64,000 bases of DNA. It comes from Boseongicola sp. (GTDB taxonomy: Bacteria; Pseudomonadota; Alphaproteobacteria; Rhodobacterales; Rhodobacteraceae). A program made the translations under genes and the position numbers. Under the pieces are notes generated by a model. The model worked only from the letters and a program-made list of their open reading frames with translations, was not told the origin of the DNA and ran no database searches. This document shows, piece by piece, positions 56,017-64,000 of the stretch (position 1 is the first letter of the stretch; each line of letters opens with the position of its first letter). The stretch spans positions 1 to 64,000 of the forward strand of contig JAPPCV010000157.1 in NCBI GenBank assembly GCA_028824715.1, written 5' to 3'.

Positions 56017-57716
56017 CAGGCAATCCACTCGCTGACTGGTGCGCGGGCGTCCTGAAGCGGCTGGCTGATCACGTCAACCAGCGTGGGTCCCGGGTGATCA
56101 ACCGCCTGGCGCAACGTGGCTTCAAGCGAATCCGGATCGTCGGCGCGAAAGGCGGTGACCCCGAACGCCTCCGCAACCGCGCGATGGTCGGTGCGGTCGA
56201 AATCGACCGAGAAGTAACGTTCTCCGAACGCGGTCTTCTGGCCGGCCTTGATCCAGCAATAGGACGAGTTGGAGAACACGATGAAGGTCACCGGCAGCCC
56301 TAGGCGCGTGACGGTCTCAAGTTCGCCGCAGGTGAAGCCGAAGCTGCCGTCTCCCATGAGGCTGACCACCTTTTGCCCGGGTGCGCCGACAGCGGCCCCG
56401 ACGGCCGCCGAGAGCGCGTAGCCGAGAGCGCCGTGCGCCCGGTTGGAGAAGAGCCTGCGGCCTGACGTGTTCAATTCATAGTACGCCGAAATGTAAGGGC
56501 AGGGCGTGCCCGGATCGCCAACGACAATGGCGTTGTCATCGAGAATCCGCCGCAGCGTCGCTACTGTCCGTTCCGGCAGGATTGGCGTGCCAGTGCATTC
56601 TGCCAGTTCGTGAAACTTCTTCCACTTCCGGTTCTTTGGACCCGCAATGGCCGCGGCACCGCCGAAGCCCTGCACGACCGCACGCTCGGCGAGTGCCGAA
56701 TTCAGCGCAGCGAGGGCGAGGCGCGCGTCCGACACCACCGCCACTTCCGTCTTGTACGAGGCGCCAATCACTTCAGGGTCGCTGTCGATATGGAGGATCC
56801 GAGTCCCTTTTGCGGGATGGCGCCAGAGCTCGGTGGTCACGGACCCGGCCCTGCATCCTGCGAAGAGCACCAGGTCGGCACTCTCGACCACTTCGCGGGT
56901 CTCGGGAACGCCGCCGTTCGAACCGACGACCCCGATGCAGTTCGGGTGGGTCTCGGGAAGCGCGCCTTGACCACTGATGGTTGTGGCAACCGCGATGTCT
57001 AGAGCTTCGACGAACGCCCGCAGCTCTTTCTCACCACGCGCCAGAACCACGCCGCCCCCGCATATGATCAGCGGAAAGCGAGCGGAAAGCAGCGCGTCAA
57101 GGCAGGCATCGGTGGCCGCCGTGTCGGGGCCACTTGGAAATGCCGGAAACGTGGCATGCGCGGAATCCGACCAAATGTCCTCGGGGTTGGCCTCTCCACG
57201 CTGAACGTCGATTGGAAACCCGAGATGTGCGGTGCCAGGACGTCCGGTGGTCATCTTTCGGAAGGCCGTGCGAACCGCGTCGGGAACCTGGTCGGCGTGC
57301 TGGATCACTTGGTTGAACTTGGTCAGCGGCCGCATGAGCCCTTCCTGGTCGAGCTCGGTCAACGGATAGTGGCCCTTTGCCCGGGTGCTTACATCGGAAG
57401 TGATGGAGAGGATCGGTATGGAACTCTCGTTGGCTTCCACGAGGCCTGGCAGGATATAGGTCGCGCCGCCTCCCGAAGGACCTTCGCAGATTCCGGGTCG
57501 CCCTGTGACTCGCGCATAACCGTCGGCCATGTAGGCCGCCGAGCGTTCGTCGCGCGTCAGAACATGTGATATCCCGTGGTCAAGACGGTAAAGGGCGTCA
57601 TAGAAAGGCAGCGTCGTATCCCCGCAGAGCCCGAACACGTGCCGGACGCCGTGGCTTTCGAGCATCCGCACCATGGCTTCCGCACCGTTCAGGGCATTCC
57701 TGGGTTCACTCGTCAT
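56016..57716 (-). CDS. Thiamine-diphosphate-dependent enzyme (acetolactate-synthase-like)
   Basis: A 566-residue ThDP enzyme with the three usual domains. Glutamate E57 (DERSAAYMADGYAR) activates the cofactor, and the binding motif runs from GDG (455-457) to N483 (SNSSYCW). The central domain is ICGGGVVLARG and following. A good Shine-Dalgarno (GGAGGG) precedes the ATG. It is translated together with the enolase-superfamily gene, so a 2-keto acid made by that dehydratase or isomerase could be its substrate. True acetolactate synthase would need a small subunit, which is not present. Confidence 0.88.
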   Translation of the reverse strand: MTSEPRNALNGAEAMVRMLESHGVRHVFGLCGDTTLPFYDALYRLDHGISHVLTRDERSAAYMADGYARVTGRPGICEGPSGGGATYILPGLVEANESSIPILSITSDVSTRAKGHYPLTELDQEGLMRPLTKFNQVIQHADQVPDAVRTAFRKMTTGRPGTAHLGFPIDVQRGEANPEDIWSDSAHATFPAFPSGPDTAATDACLDALLSARFPLIICGGGVVLARGEKELRAFVEALDIAVATTISGQGALPETHPNCIGVVGSNGGVPETREVVESADLVLFAGCRAGSVTTELWRHPAKGTRILHIDSDPEVIGASYKTEVAVVSDARLALAALNSALAERAVVQGFGGAAAIAGPKNRKWKKFHELAECTGTPILPERTVATLRRILDDNAIVVGDPGTPCPYISAYYELNTSGRRLFSNRAHGALGYALSAAVGAAVGAPGQKVVSLMGDGSFGFTCGELETVTRLGLPVTFIVFSNSSYCWIKAGQKTAFGERYFSVDFDRTDHRAVAEAFGVTAFRADDPDSLEATLRQAVDHPGPTLVDVISQPLQDARAPVSEWIA

Positions 57717-58410
57717 GAATTCCTGTCCCTCCGAATCCTGACGGCATCACACGCCGGAACCGAGCGGCACGCAAGATGCCATTGACGGACGTCATTGGGC
57801 GTTCCTTGCTGCACGACTCGGCAGGTGACCGGGCCTTCTTTCTCTGGACAAGATCATCCTGCAAGCTTGGCCGCTTGCGGAGACGAGATATCGACCCCTG
57901 CGACCATTTCGCGCAAGCGCTCCCTGTCCTTCGCCAGTCATCAACTTGTCGGGTTCGCGGACGGAACCGGGCGGTTCCATTCATGGCTCCGCGACTCCGC
58001 AGGTCCCGCGTGCAGTTCCATTCTGGACGTCGGACAGGAAACGCTCGCGGACAGCATTGATTCAGCAGACGCGGGTGCCTGAAGCCTTGGTGCCCTTTGC
58101 CGCAGGAATTCCCGGCGCTGCCGATCAAGAAGTCACGCAATTCGATTTCGGTGACTGTTCGATTCAAGCGTTGCCAGTCCTGAACGTGGTAAAATGGACA
58201 TCACTGCCGAGCCTTCTGGCGCGACGATTCGCCTGAAATCGGCAGAGGCCGGTGTACAAGGGTCAGGCTTGCGCGGCAAAGTCCGGTTCGCGGGCGCATT
58301 GCCAATACGAGCGTTGCGCGGCAGGCTGCATGTCGGTGCACAAGCCGATGAGCCTGGCTTCGGGTCGGCCTGGCGGAAAGGGCGGAGCCCGGCAACACGG
58401 GAGCGGGACC
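57717..58410. other. Divergent intergenic region before the ATP-grasp operon
   Basis: About 690 bases between the ThDP gene and the ATP-grasp gene. No coding frame is convincing on either strand. A TAAAAT at 58190-58195 could be a -10, with GCGTTG 16 bases upstream as a poor -35, about 215 bases before the ATP-grasp start. The long leader would leave room for RNA-level control, but no specific riboswitch fold is recognisable by eye. Confidence 0.45.
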
Positions 58411-60570
58411 ATGAAAATCGCGGTCGTCTACAACCGAAGCAGCAAGAACGTCATCAACCTGTTCGGCATGCCGAACAGGGAGCGCATCGGTCTCAAGACG
58501 ATCCGCCGGCTCGTCGACGCCCTGAAGAAGGGCGGCCACCAGGTGATCTCGCTGGAGGCGGACAAGGACCTTGTCGAGCGGCTCGGGGACTTCATGCCAA
58601 AGGTCGTCCTGGGCGAACGGCCGGGCATGGTGTTCAACGTCTCCTATGGGCTTCAGGGTCAGGCCCGCTACACGCACGTGCCGAGCATTCTGGAAATGGT
58701 CGGCATCCCCTATGTCGGGTCCGGTCCACTCGGCCACTCTCTGGCCCTCGACAAGGTCGTCACCAAGATGCTGCTGCGACAGCGCGACATCCCGACCCCC
58801 GACTTTGCCGTGCTCGACACGCCGGACGCCGAACTGCCGCCCGACCTGACCTACCCGATGATCGTGAAGCCGAAGAACGAAGCCGTGTCCTTCGGCCTCA
58901 AGATCGTCGACGACGAGGCTGAGCTGCGCGAAGCGTCGGCAGTCATCTACAGCGAGTTCCGCCAGCCGGTGCTCGCCGAGCAGTACATCGAGGGCCGGGA
59001 AATCAACGTCGGTGTCCTCGGCAACGACCCGGTGGAGGCGTTCCAGCCGGTCCTGCTCGACTTCGGCGACGGCGCCCAGATCTACACCTACGAGGACAAA
59101 ACGGGCCGCAGCGGCCGGCAGATCCGCCCGGTCTGCCCGGCGCCGATCGGCGACGAACTGACAGAGAAGGCGCGGGACATCGCGATCCGGACCTTCGGAG
59201 TGCTCGGCCTGAACGACTGTGCCCGCATCGACATGCGACTCGACGACACCGGACAGCTCTACGTCCTGGAAGCCAACTCGCTGCCGAGCCTGGGCGAGCA
59301 CGGCTCCTACCTCGTCGGCGCCGATCATGCCGGCCTCGATTTCATCGGCTTCGTCAACCGGCTGGTTGACGTCGCCACCGCCCGCTACTTCGGCGTGCCG
59401 AGCGTGACGGCGCTGGAACGGGGCGCGACGGATGTCGATAGCCAGATCCTGCTCTACGTCACGCAGAACCGGGAGCGGATCGAACGGCGCTTGCGCGACT
59501 GGGTGCAGCTGTCGAGCAGCACGGACGACCCGGTCGGGATCGAACAGGCAGTCGGCAAGGCCGGGCGAATGCTCGAAGGACTCGGGATGAAACCCGTCCG
59601 GGAGCTGACCGACGGCCCCGAGGTCTGGACCTGGCAGACGTCTGCGGGGCTGGACGGCGGCACGTTGCTGATCGCGCACCTGGACACGCCCGTGGACACG
59701 CAGGTCGCCAGGCAGCCCTATCGGCGGGACCCGGAGTGGGTCTACGGCGAGGGCGTCGGCACGTCGCGCGCACCCGTGGTCATTCTTGAATTTGCGCTCC
59801 GGGCGATGCGCCGGATCCGCAGGCTGGGCCGGACGCCACTGGGCGTGCTGCTCTATACCGACGAGGGCCGAGGCGCCTTCCATAGCGCCGAGCTGATCCG
59901 CGAGGCGACGTCGCGGGCAAGTCGCACCATCGTCCTCAGCCCGGTTCAGTCCGCCGGCGATTTCGTGACCAGCCGTCGCGGTTCGCGGCGCTACCGCCTG
60001 ACCGTGGAAGGCGATGCGCTGAATCCGGGCAAGCGCACGCGCCGGGTTCCGGTGCTGCGCTGGACGTGGAACCGGCTCGATGAAATGATCGAATTGACAT
60101 CCGCGAAAGCGAGGCTTGCGGTCGAGGTGCTGGACATCGATTCGGAGCGCAATCCGATGATGACGCCCCATCGGGTCACCGCCGAGGTCGTCGTCGCCTA
60201 TTTTGCCGCCACCGACGCCGAGAAGGTCGAACGGAGGATGCGCGACATCCTGGGCAGGCGCGGCCGGCGCTGGAAGCTGACCCAGCTGTCGGACCGACCG
60301 CCGATGAAGGAACGCGCCGCCGGCCTGCGGCTTGCGAGAGCTTTCGAAGAGGTGGCGGGCAAGCTCGAACTGGCTGCGGGACGCCATGCGTCGGTTTGGC
60401 CGTCGGTTGCCGGCCTCGTTCCCGCACGGGTCGCCGCAATCTGCGGTCTCGGCCCGGTTTGCCGCGACCGCGGCACATCCCGGGAAGCGGTGCAGAGGGT
60501 CAGCCTGGTCCAGAGGGCCCTGTTGCTGGCGACATTCCTGAGCAGGCCTCGTCCGGCGAAGTCAAAATGA
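58411..60570 (+). CDS. ATP-grasp (D-Ala-D-Ala-ligase-like) enzyme fused to a degenerate M20 peptidase domain
   Basis: A 719-residue fusion. Residues 1 to about 330 are a D-Ala-D-Ala-ligase-type ATP-grasp: MKIAVVYN start, GIPYVGSG, ATP lysine K153 (MIVKPKNEAVSFG), EQYIEGREINVGVLGN, and metal residues D274, E287 and N289 (VLEANSLPS). Residues about 400-640 align with M20 carboxypeptidases such as CPG2, with HLD at 423-425. However, the bridging Asp segment reads GEGVGTSRA (446-454), the EE pair is reduced to DEGRG (484-488), and the third-metal Glu and the SHAG histidine are replaced. The peptidase half is therefore probably inactive. I chose the ATG at 58411, where ligase homology begins. Stop overlaps the next gene by ATGA. 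Product unknown: presumably a peptide or amide bond. Confidence 0.85.
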   Translation: MKIAVVYNRSSKNVINLFGMPNRERIGLKTIRRLVDALKKGGHQVISLEADKDLVERLGDFMPKVVLGERPGMVFNVSYGLQGQARYTHVPSILEMVGIPYVGSGPLGHSLALDKVVTKMLLRQRDIPTPDFAVLDTPDAELPPDLTYPMIVKPKNEAVSFGLKIVDDEAELREASAVIYSEFRQPVLAEQYIEGREINVGVLGNDPVEAFQPVLLDFGDGAQIYTYEDKTGRSGRQIRPVCPAPIGDELTEKARDIAIRTFGVLGLNDCARIDMRLDDTGQLYVLEANSLPSLGEHGSYLVGADHAGLDFIGFVNRLVDVATARYFGVPSVTALERGATDVDSQILLYVTQNRERIERRLRDWVQLSSSTDDPVGIEQAVGKAGRMLEGLGMKPVRELTDGPEVWTWQTSAGLDGGTLLIAHLDTPVDTQVARQPYRRDPEWVYGEGVGTSRAPVVILEFALRAMRRIRRLGRTPLGVLLYTDEGRGAFHSAELIREATSRASRTIVLSPVQSAGDFVTSRRGSRRYRLTVEGDALNPGKRTRRVPVLRWTWNRLDEMIELTSAKARLAVEVLDIDSERNPMMTPHRVTAEVVVAYFAATDAEKVERRMRDILGRRGRRWKLTQLSDRPPMKERAAGLRLARAFEEVAGKLELAAGRHASVWPSVAGLVPARVAAICGLGPVCRDRGTSREAVQRVSLVQRALLLATFLSRPRPAKSK

Positions 60571-62210
60571 GAGACGGTTCCGGAGACCGCGTGGGTGCCG
60601 TGCGGCGCGGCGGGAGCGGCGCCGGCCGGCGGGCGCAGGCGGAGAGGGACGTGGAACCGCAACGGATCGCCGTCTCTCGGAAGGGCATGGTCTCGACCCA
60701 GCATCATTGCGCGACCCGGGCGGGCGTCCGGATGCTGGAGGAAGGTGGCAACGCGGTCGACGCCGCCGTCGCCGCGGCGCTTGCGCTGGGCGTCTGCGAG
60801 CCCGCGGCCTCTGGAATCGGCGGCCAGGCCATGATGCTCGTCCATCTGACCGAGCCGAGGCGCACCTTCGCCCTGGACGGCTCGTCCCGGGCGCCGTACC
60901 GGGCGGTTTCCGAAGTGTTTTCCGATCGCCGGAGCGAGGTCCGGCGGGGCTATCGCGCTGCGACGGTGCCAAGCACCCTGGCGACCTACCATTACGTGCT
61001 CAGCAGCTACGGCCGGCTCGGATGGTCAACGGTATTCGAACCCGCCATCGAACTGGCGCGGGACGGCTACCCGGTCAGCACGCTGCAACATTCGCTGACC
61101 CGGCGCGAGCGCCGGCGACTGCTGGAGGGCACGGCAGCGCCGTTCTTTCTCGACGAAGGCAGGGCGCTCCGTCCAGGGCGAACTTTCCGGCAGCCGACGC
61201 TGGCGGTGACGCTCGACCGCATCGCTCGCCAGGGAATGGAAGAGTTCTACCTGGGCGAAACGGCCGAGATGATCCACCGGGACATGGAGGCGAATGACGG
61301 GCTGATCCGGAAGGACGACCTGGCCCAGATTCCTCACCCGATCGAGCGGCGTCCGCTGACCGGCCGTTTCGACGCAGGCCGGCTGTTTACCATGCCGCCT
61401 CCCGGCGCCGGGCGGACGCTGGTCGAAATGCTGAACGTCTACCAGAACCTGTCCGGCCGCGCCGCCGATCCGGACACGCCGCTCGGCGCCGTGTTCCTTG
61501 CGGAGACGATCCGCAGGGCCTCCCTCGACCGGCAGGACCGGCCCTACGACCCGAATTTCTATTCCCAGGTGTCGAGCCGCGAAATGGTCGGCACCGAATA
61601 CGCCAAGCGCGTTGCACGACAGATCGGCAGGCGGATCCAGACCCGCGGCGAGACAACGCACCTGAGCGTCATGGACGAGGCCGGCAACGTTGTTGCCCTG
61701 ACCCAGTCGATCGAGAACGTCTACGGCTCCTGCTGCGCCACGCCCGGACTTGGTTTCCTCTACAACAACTACATGAACGCCTTCGAGTTCAGCGACCCCT
61801 CCCACCCCTACTACATGAGGCCAAATGCCGTACCGTGGGCCAGCGTTGCTCCGACCGTGATATTCCGCGGTCGCAAGCCTTGGATCGCCATCGGATCGCC
61901 GGGCAGCGAACGGATCGCGCCGTCGATCCTGCAGGTTCTGCTCAGGATGCGGCATTCCTCGCCCTTTGCCGCCGTCGAGGCGCCGCGCATTCACTGTTCG
62001 CTCGACGGCAAGGTTTCGCTGGAAGCGTCCCGGATACGCGACGACGTGCCGTCGAGGCTCCTCAGGCACGGGTTCGAGGTCGTCCTCCGTGAAGCCTTCA
62101 GCTTCTACATGGGATGCGTCCAGATGGTGGTTCGCGACCACAGGTCCGGACAATTGACCGGAGTCGCCGATCCGCGCAGGGACGGAGCCGCCTGCGGGCC
62201 GACGAGGTGA
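60567..62210 (+). CDS. Gamma-glutamyltransferase-family protein without signal peptide
   Basis: A 547-residue N-terminal-nucleophile hydrolase of the GGT family, usually self-cleaved before the catalytic threonine, here T363 in ETTHLSVMDEAGN. NNYMNAFEFSD and the oxyanion segment GSPGSERIAPSILQ are conserved. The N-terminus (MRDGSGDRVGAVRRGGSGAG) is charged with no hydrophobic signal, so it should stay in the cytoplasm, whereas typical GGT is periplasmic. It overlaps both neighbours (ATGA and GTGA), so it works with them, probably on a gamma-glutamyl or similar amide bond. Confidence 0.88.
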   Translation: MRDGSGDRVGAVRRGGSGAGRRAQAERDVEPQRIAVSRKGMVSTQHHCATRAGVRMLEEGGNAVDAAVAAALALGVCEPAASGIGGQAMMLVHLTEPRRTFALDGSSRAPYRAVSEVFSDRRSEVRRGYRAATVPSTLATYHYVLSSYGRLGWSTVFEPAIELARDGYPVSTLQHSLTRRERRRLLEGTAAPFFLDEGRALRPGRTFRQPTLAVTLDRIARQGMEEFYLGETAEMIHRDMEANDGLIRKDDLAQIPHPIERRPLTGRFDAGRLFTMPPPGAGRTLVEMLNVYQNLSGRAADPDTPLGAVFLAETIRRASLDRQDRPYDPNFYSQVSSREMVGTEYAKRVARQIGRRIQTRGETTHLSVMDEAGNVVALTQSIENVYGSCCATPGLGFLYNNYMNAFEFSDPSHPYYMRPNAVPWASVAPTVIFRGRKPWIAIGSPGSERIAPSILQVLLRMRHSSPFAAVEAPRIHCSLDGKVSLEASRIRDDVPSRLLRHGFEVVLREAFSFYMGCVQMVVRDHRSGQLTGVADPRRDGAACGPTR

Positions 62211-62899
62211 CCCTGCCGTTCCTGCTGTCCGTGCCCCATGCCGGGCTGACGGTTCCACCCGAGGTAGCTCCTTGCTGCGCGCTCACGCCGCCCGAGATCG
62301 CGGTCGACGGCGACGAAGGCGCGGTGGAAATCTATCTGGGCATGAAGCCGCTCGTCGCGGCATTTCACGCGACGGACATCGCCCGCGCCTTCGTCGACAT
62401 GAACCGTTCCGAGGACGACCGGAGCCGCGACGGCGCCATCAAGACCCATACGTGCTGGAATGTTCCCGTCTACCGCACGCCCCTGTCCGACGACGTCGCC
62501 GAGCGGCTGATCGAGCGTTACCACCGTCCCTATCACCGTCGGCTCGCCGAATTGGCCGCAGGGAATGCTGCTCGTTTCGCCATCGACTGCCACACGATGG
62601 CTGCGACGGGGCCGCCGGTGGGACCGGACCCAGGCAAGGAGCGGCCGTGGATTTGCCTTGGCTACGGTGACGGAACCTGTCCGCAGGACTGGATCACGGC
62701 GCTGAAGTCCTGCTTCGAGGAACTGATCGGCCGGAACGTGACGATCAACGATCCGTTCAGCGGCGGATACATCACGCGCCACCATTCGACGGAAATGCCC
62801 TGGCTGCAGCTCGAGTTGTCGAGGGCGCCGTTCCTTTCCGACCCGGAAAAGGGCCGGATCGTCCGCGCGGCCCTGGCGGCTCTGGCTGAACGGATTTGA
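62207..62899 (+). CDS. N-formylglutamate-amidohydrolase-family enzyme
   Basis: A 230-residue zinc hydrolase of the N-formylglutamate amidohydrolase family. Family segments are LLSVPHAGLTVPPEV at the N-terminus, DMNRSEDDRSRDG, YHRPYHRRL and AIDCHTMAATGPP; these hold the probable metal histidines. It starts with a GTG that overlaps the GGT stop (GTGA). No histidine-utilisation (hut) genes are near, so its role is more likely tied to the peptide chemistry of this operon than to histidine breakdown. Confidence 0.88.
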   Translation: MTLPFLLSVPHAGLTVPPEVAPCCALTPPEIAVDGDEGAVEIYLGMKPLVAAFHATDIARAFVDMNRSEDDRSRDGAIKTHTCWNVPVYRTPLSDDVAERLIERYHRPYHRRLAELAAGNAARFAIDCHTMAATGPPVGPDPGKERPWICLGYGDGTCPQDWITALKSCFEELIGRNVTINDPFSGGYITRHHSTEMPWLQLELSRAPFLSDPEKGRIVRAALAALAERI

Positions 62900-63000
62900 G
62901 ACATCTAACGTGCCGAAGCCAGGACCGGGCGGACGAGCTGATGACGTAGGGCGAGCAGGCGCCGTTCCCGACAACGATCAACAGAAAGGACACACGAACG

Positions 63001-64000
63001 ATGAACATACTCCTCTCAACCCCCGACGGGAAACAGGCTCCAGGCAAAGCCTGGCAAGCACGGGCTCTGCTGACATGCCTTTCCGTGCTTTCGTGCGCAC
63101 CGGCGTCCTTCGCTCAGACCGCCGCCGGAACGGCGGAAAGCGCGGGCGGCGACCCGCTGCGATGGACCGGGATCGCGGGGCTGCGCCTGCTCGAACTTGA
63201 CCCATGGCAATGGCTCACTCTCGCGACATTGCTCGCACTTGCGTGGCTTGCCAGCGCACTCGCCGTCCGGACTGCCTTTCGCGTGCTGAGATCCCTTGCC
63301 GATCGCAGCACGACCGCTTGGAACAGGTCCTTGCTTGACCGGGTCGTCGCACCGACCCGGCTTGCGGCAACGGTGGCCGTCTTCTATGGCGGCGCGTTCA
63401 CGCTTCAACTGCCGGAGCACGCGGCCGCGGTGCTCTCGGTCGTCTGTAAGGTCCTGATCTTCGTGTCGGTTGCATGGCTGCTTTCCCGCCTGGTCGACCT
63501 GGCATCGGGTTACGTCGAGTCCCGGCTGGCCGCCAGCAAGAACGCCGCGACCGCCACGCTCGTCCCGCTTGGCCGCAGGGCTGCAAAGGCGTTCATAGGC
63601 ATTCTGGCGGTCCTGAGCGTGCTGCAGAACCTCGGTTTCAACATCGGGGGACTGCTGGCCGGTCTCGGGATCGGAGGCCTTGCAGTCGCCCTTGCGGCAC
63701 AGAAGACGCTCGAGAACCTCTTCGGAGGATTCGTCCTGGTGGCCGATCGCCCGGTCAGGATCGGCGAGTTCTGCCGTGCCGGAGACCATCTCGGAACGGT
63801 CGAGGACATAGGCATTCGGTCCACAAGAATCAGGACGCTTGACCGCACGCTCGTGACCGTCCCGAACGCCGAGCTGTCGACGATACGGATCGAGAACTAC
63901 GGCGTACGTGACATGCTGCGTCTCCACACCGTGCTCCAGGTGGGGTACGACACCTCTCCGGACCAGATGCGATACCTTCTCGTCGAGCTTCGGCGCATGC
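63001..64000 (+). CDS. MscS-family mechanosensitive channel, 3' end outside window
   Basis: The frame is open from an ATG at 63001 (GAAAGGA upstream) to the window edge, 333 residues. A signal peptide covers about 1-39 (cleavage near SFA-QT). Several membrane helices follow (WLTLATLLALAWLAS, VLSVVCKVLIFVSVAWLL). The pore helix NIGGLLAGLGIGGLAVALAA and the start of the beta domain (NLFGGFVLVADRPVRIGEFC, VTVPNAELS) are diagnostic for MscS. It lies 101 bases after the amidohydrolase gene and may release solutes on osmotic downshock. Confidence 0.92.
   Translation, partial: MNILLSTPDGKQAPGKAWQARALLTCLSVLSCAPASFAQTAAGTAESAGGDPLRWTGIAGLRLLELDPWQWLTLATLLALAWLASALAVRTAFRVLRSLADRSTTAWNRSLLDRVVAPTRLAATVAVFYGGAFTLQLPEHAAAVLSVVCKVLIFVSVAWLLSRLVDLASGYVESRLAASKNAATATLVPLGRRAAKAFIGILAVLSVLQNLGFNIGGLLAGLGIGGLAVALAAQKTLENLFGGFVLVADRPVRIGEFCRAGDHLGTVEDIGIRSTRIRTLDRTLVTVPNAELSTIRIENYGVRDMLRLHTVLQVGYDTSPDQMRYLLVELRRM

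Noticed and set aside
57706-58167. A 153-codon minus-strand frame upstream of the ThDP gene
   Set aside because: Arginine-rich, no motif, no Shine-Dalgarno, and it runs over the ThDP start region.

Overview
The window (high GC, dense genes, many 4-base ATGA/GTGA overlaps) looks like an alphaproteobacterium of the Rhodobacteraceae (roseobacter) type. The best evidence is the block rplU (with a C-terminal helix-hairpin-helix extension)-rpmA-GNAT-obgE-proB-proA, followed by a DUF3553 gene, the ornithine-lipid pair olsBA, ctaA and moaA. I identified everything by reading translated sequence and motifs; no database search was possible.

Layout. (1) 1-3.5 kb: the right end of a mobile island. It holds the tail of an outer-membrane beta-barrel gene, two overlapping P4-type tyrosine recombinases on the minus strand, and a 5'-truncated RND/MMPL transporter at the probable boundary. 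(2) 4-17 kb: conserved housekeeping genes. (3) 17.6-22.1 kb: a divergent EF-G-like GTPase that appears to start at an ATT codon, then a fossil zone (IS4-type transposase remnant, dead sugar ABC ATPase, GntR-like remnant) around an intact mutarotase-like gene. (4) 22.1-34.2 kb: a sugar/cyclitol catabolic locus that resembles the rhizopine (moc) genes. It has a MocD-like diiron oxygenase, a LacI regulator, three Gfo/Idh/MocA dehydrogenases, a MocC-like TIM barrel and a MocB-like binding protein with its ABC transporter. (5) 34.3-43.4 kb: valS, an orphan form-II CoxL-like molybdenum hydroxylase, a DUF2235 hydrolase, an inositol-monophosphatase-family enzyme and an MFS transporter. (6) 43.8-57.7 kb: an Ehu (ectoine/hydroxyectoine-type) ABC transporter with a DoeB-like deacylase, an aminotransferase, an M24 hydrolase, an amidase, an FCD-type GntR regulator, a GMC oxidoreductase, and a coupled enolase-superfamily/ThDP enzyme pair. 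(7) 58.4-64 kb: a tightly coupled operon of an ATP-grasp ligase fused to a metal-site-degraded M20 peptidase domain, a signal-less gamma-glutamyltransferase and an N-formylglutamate-amidohydrolase-family enzyme, followed by an MscS channel that runs off the edge.

How the parts work together. Regions 4 and 6 are two import-and-degrade modules, each with its own regulator, and each has a strong RNA hairpin just after the binding-protein gene, which would let that gene be expressed above the membrane subunits. Region 7 is the best candidate for an undescribed system: three enzymes with glutamyl- or N-acyl-amino-acid chemistry made from one coupled transcript, next to a mechanosensitive channel. 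Several gene fossils suggest active gene turnover.
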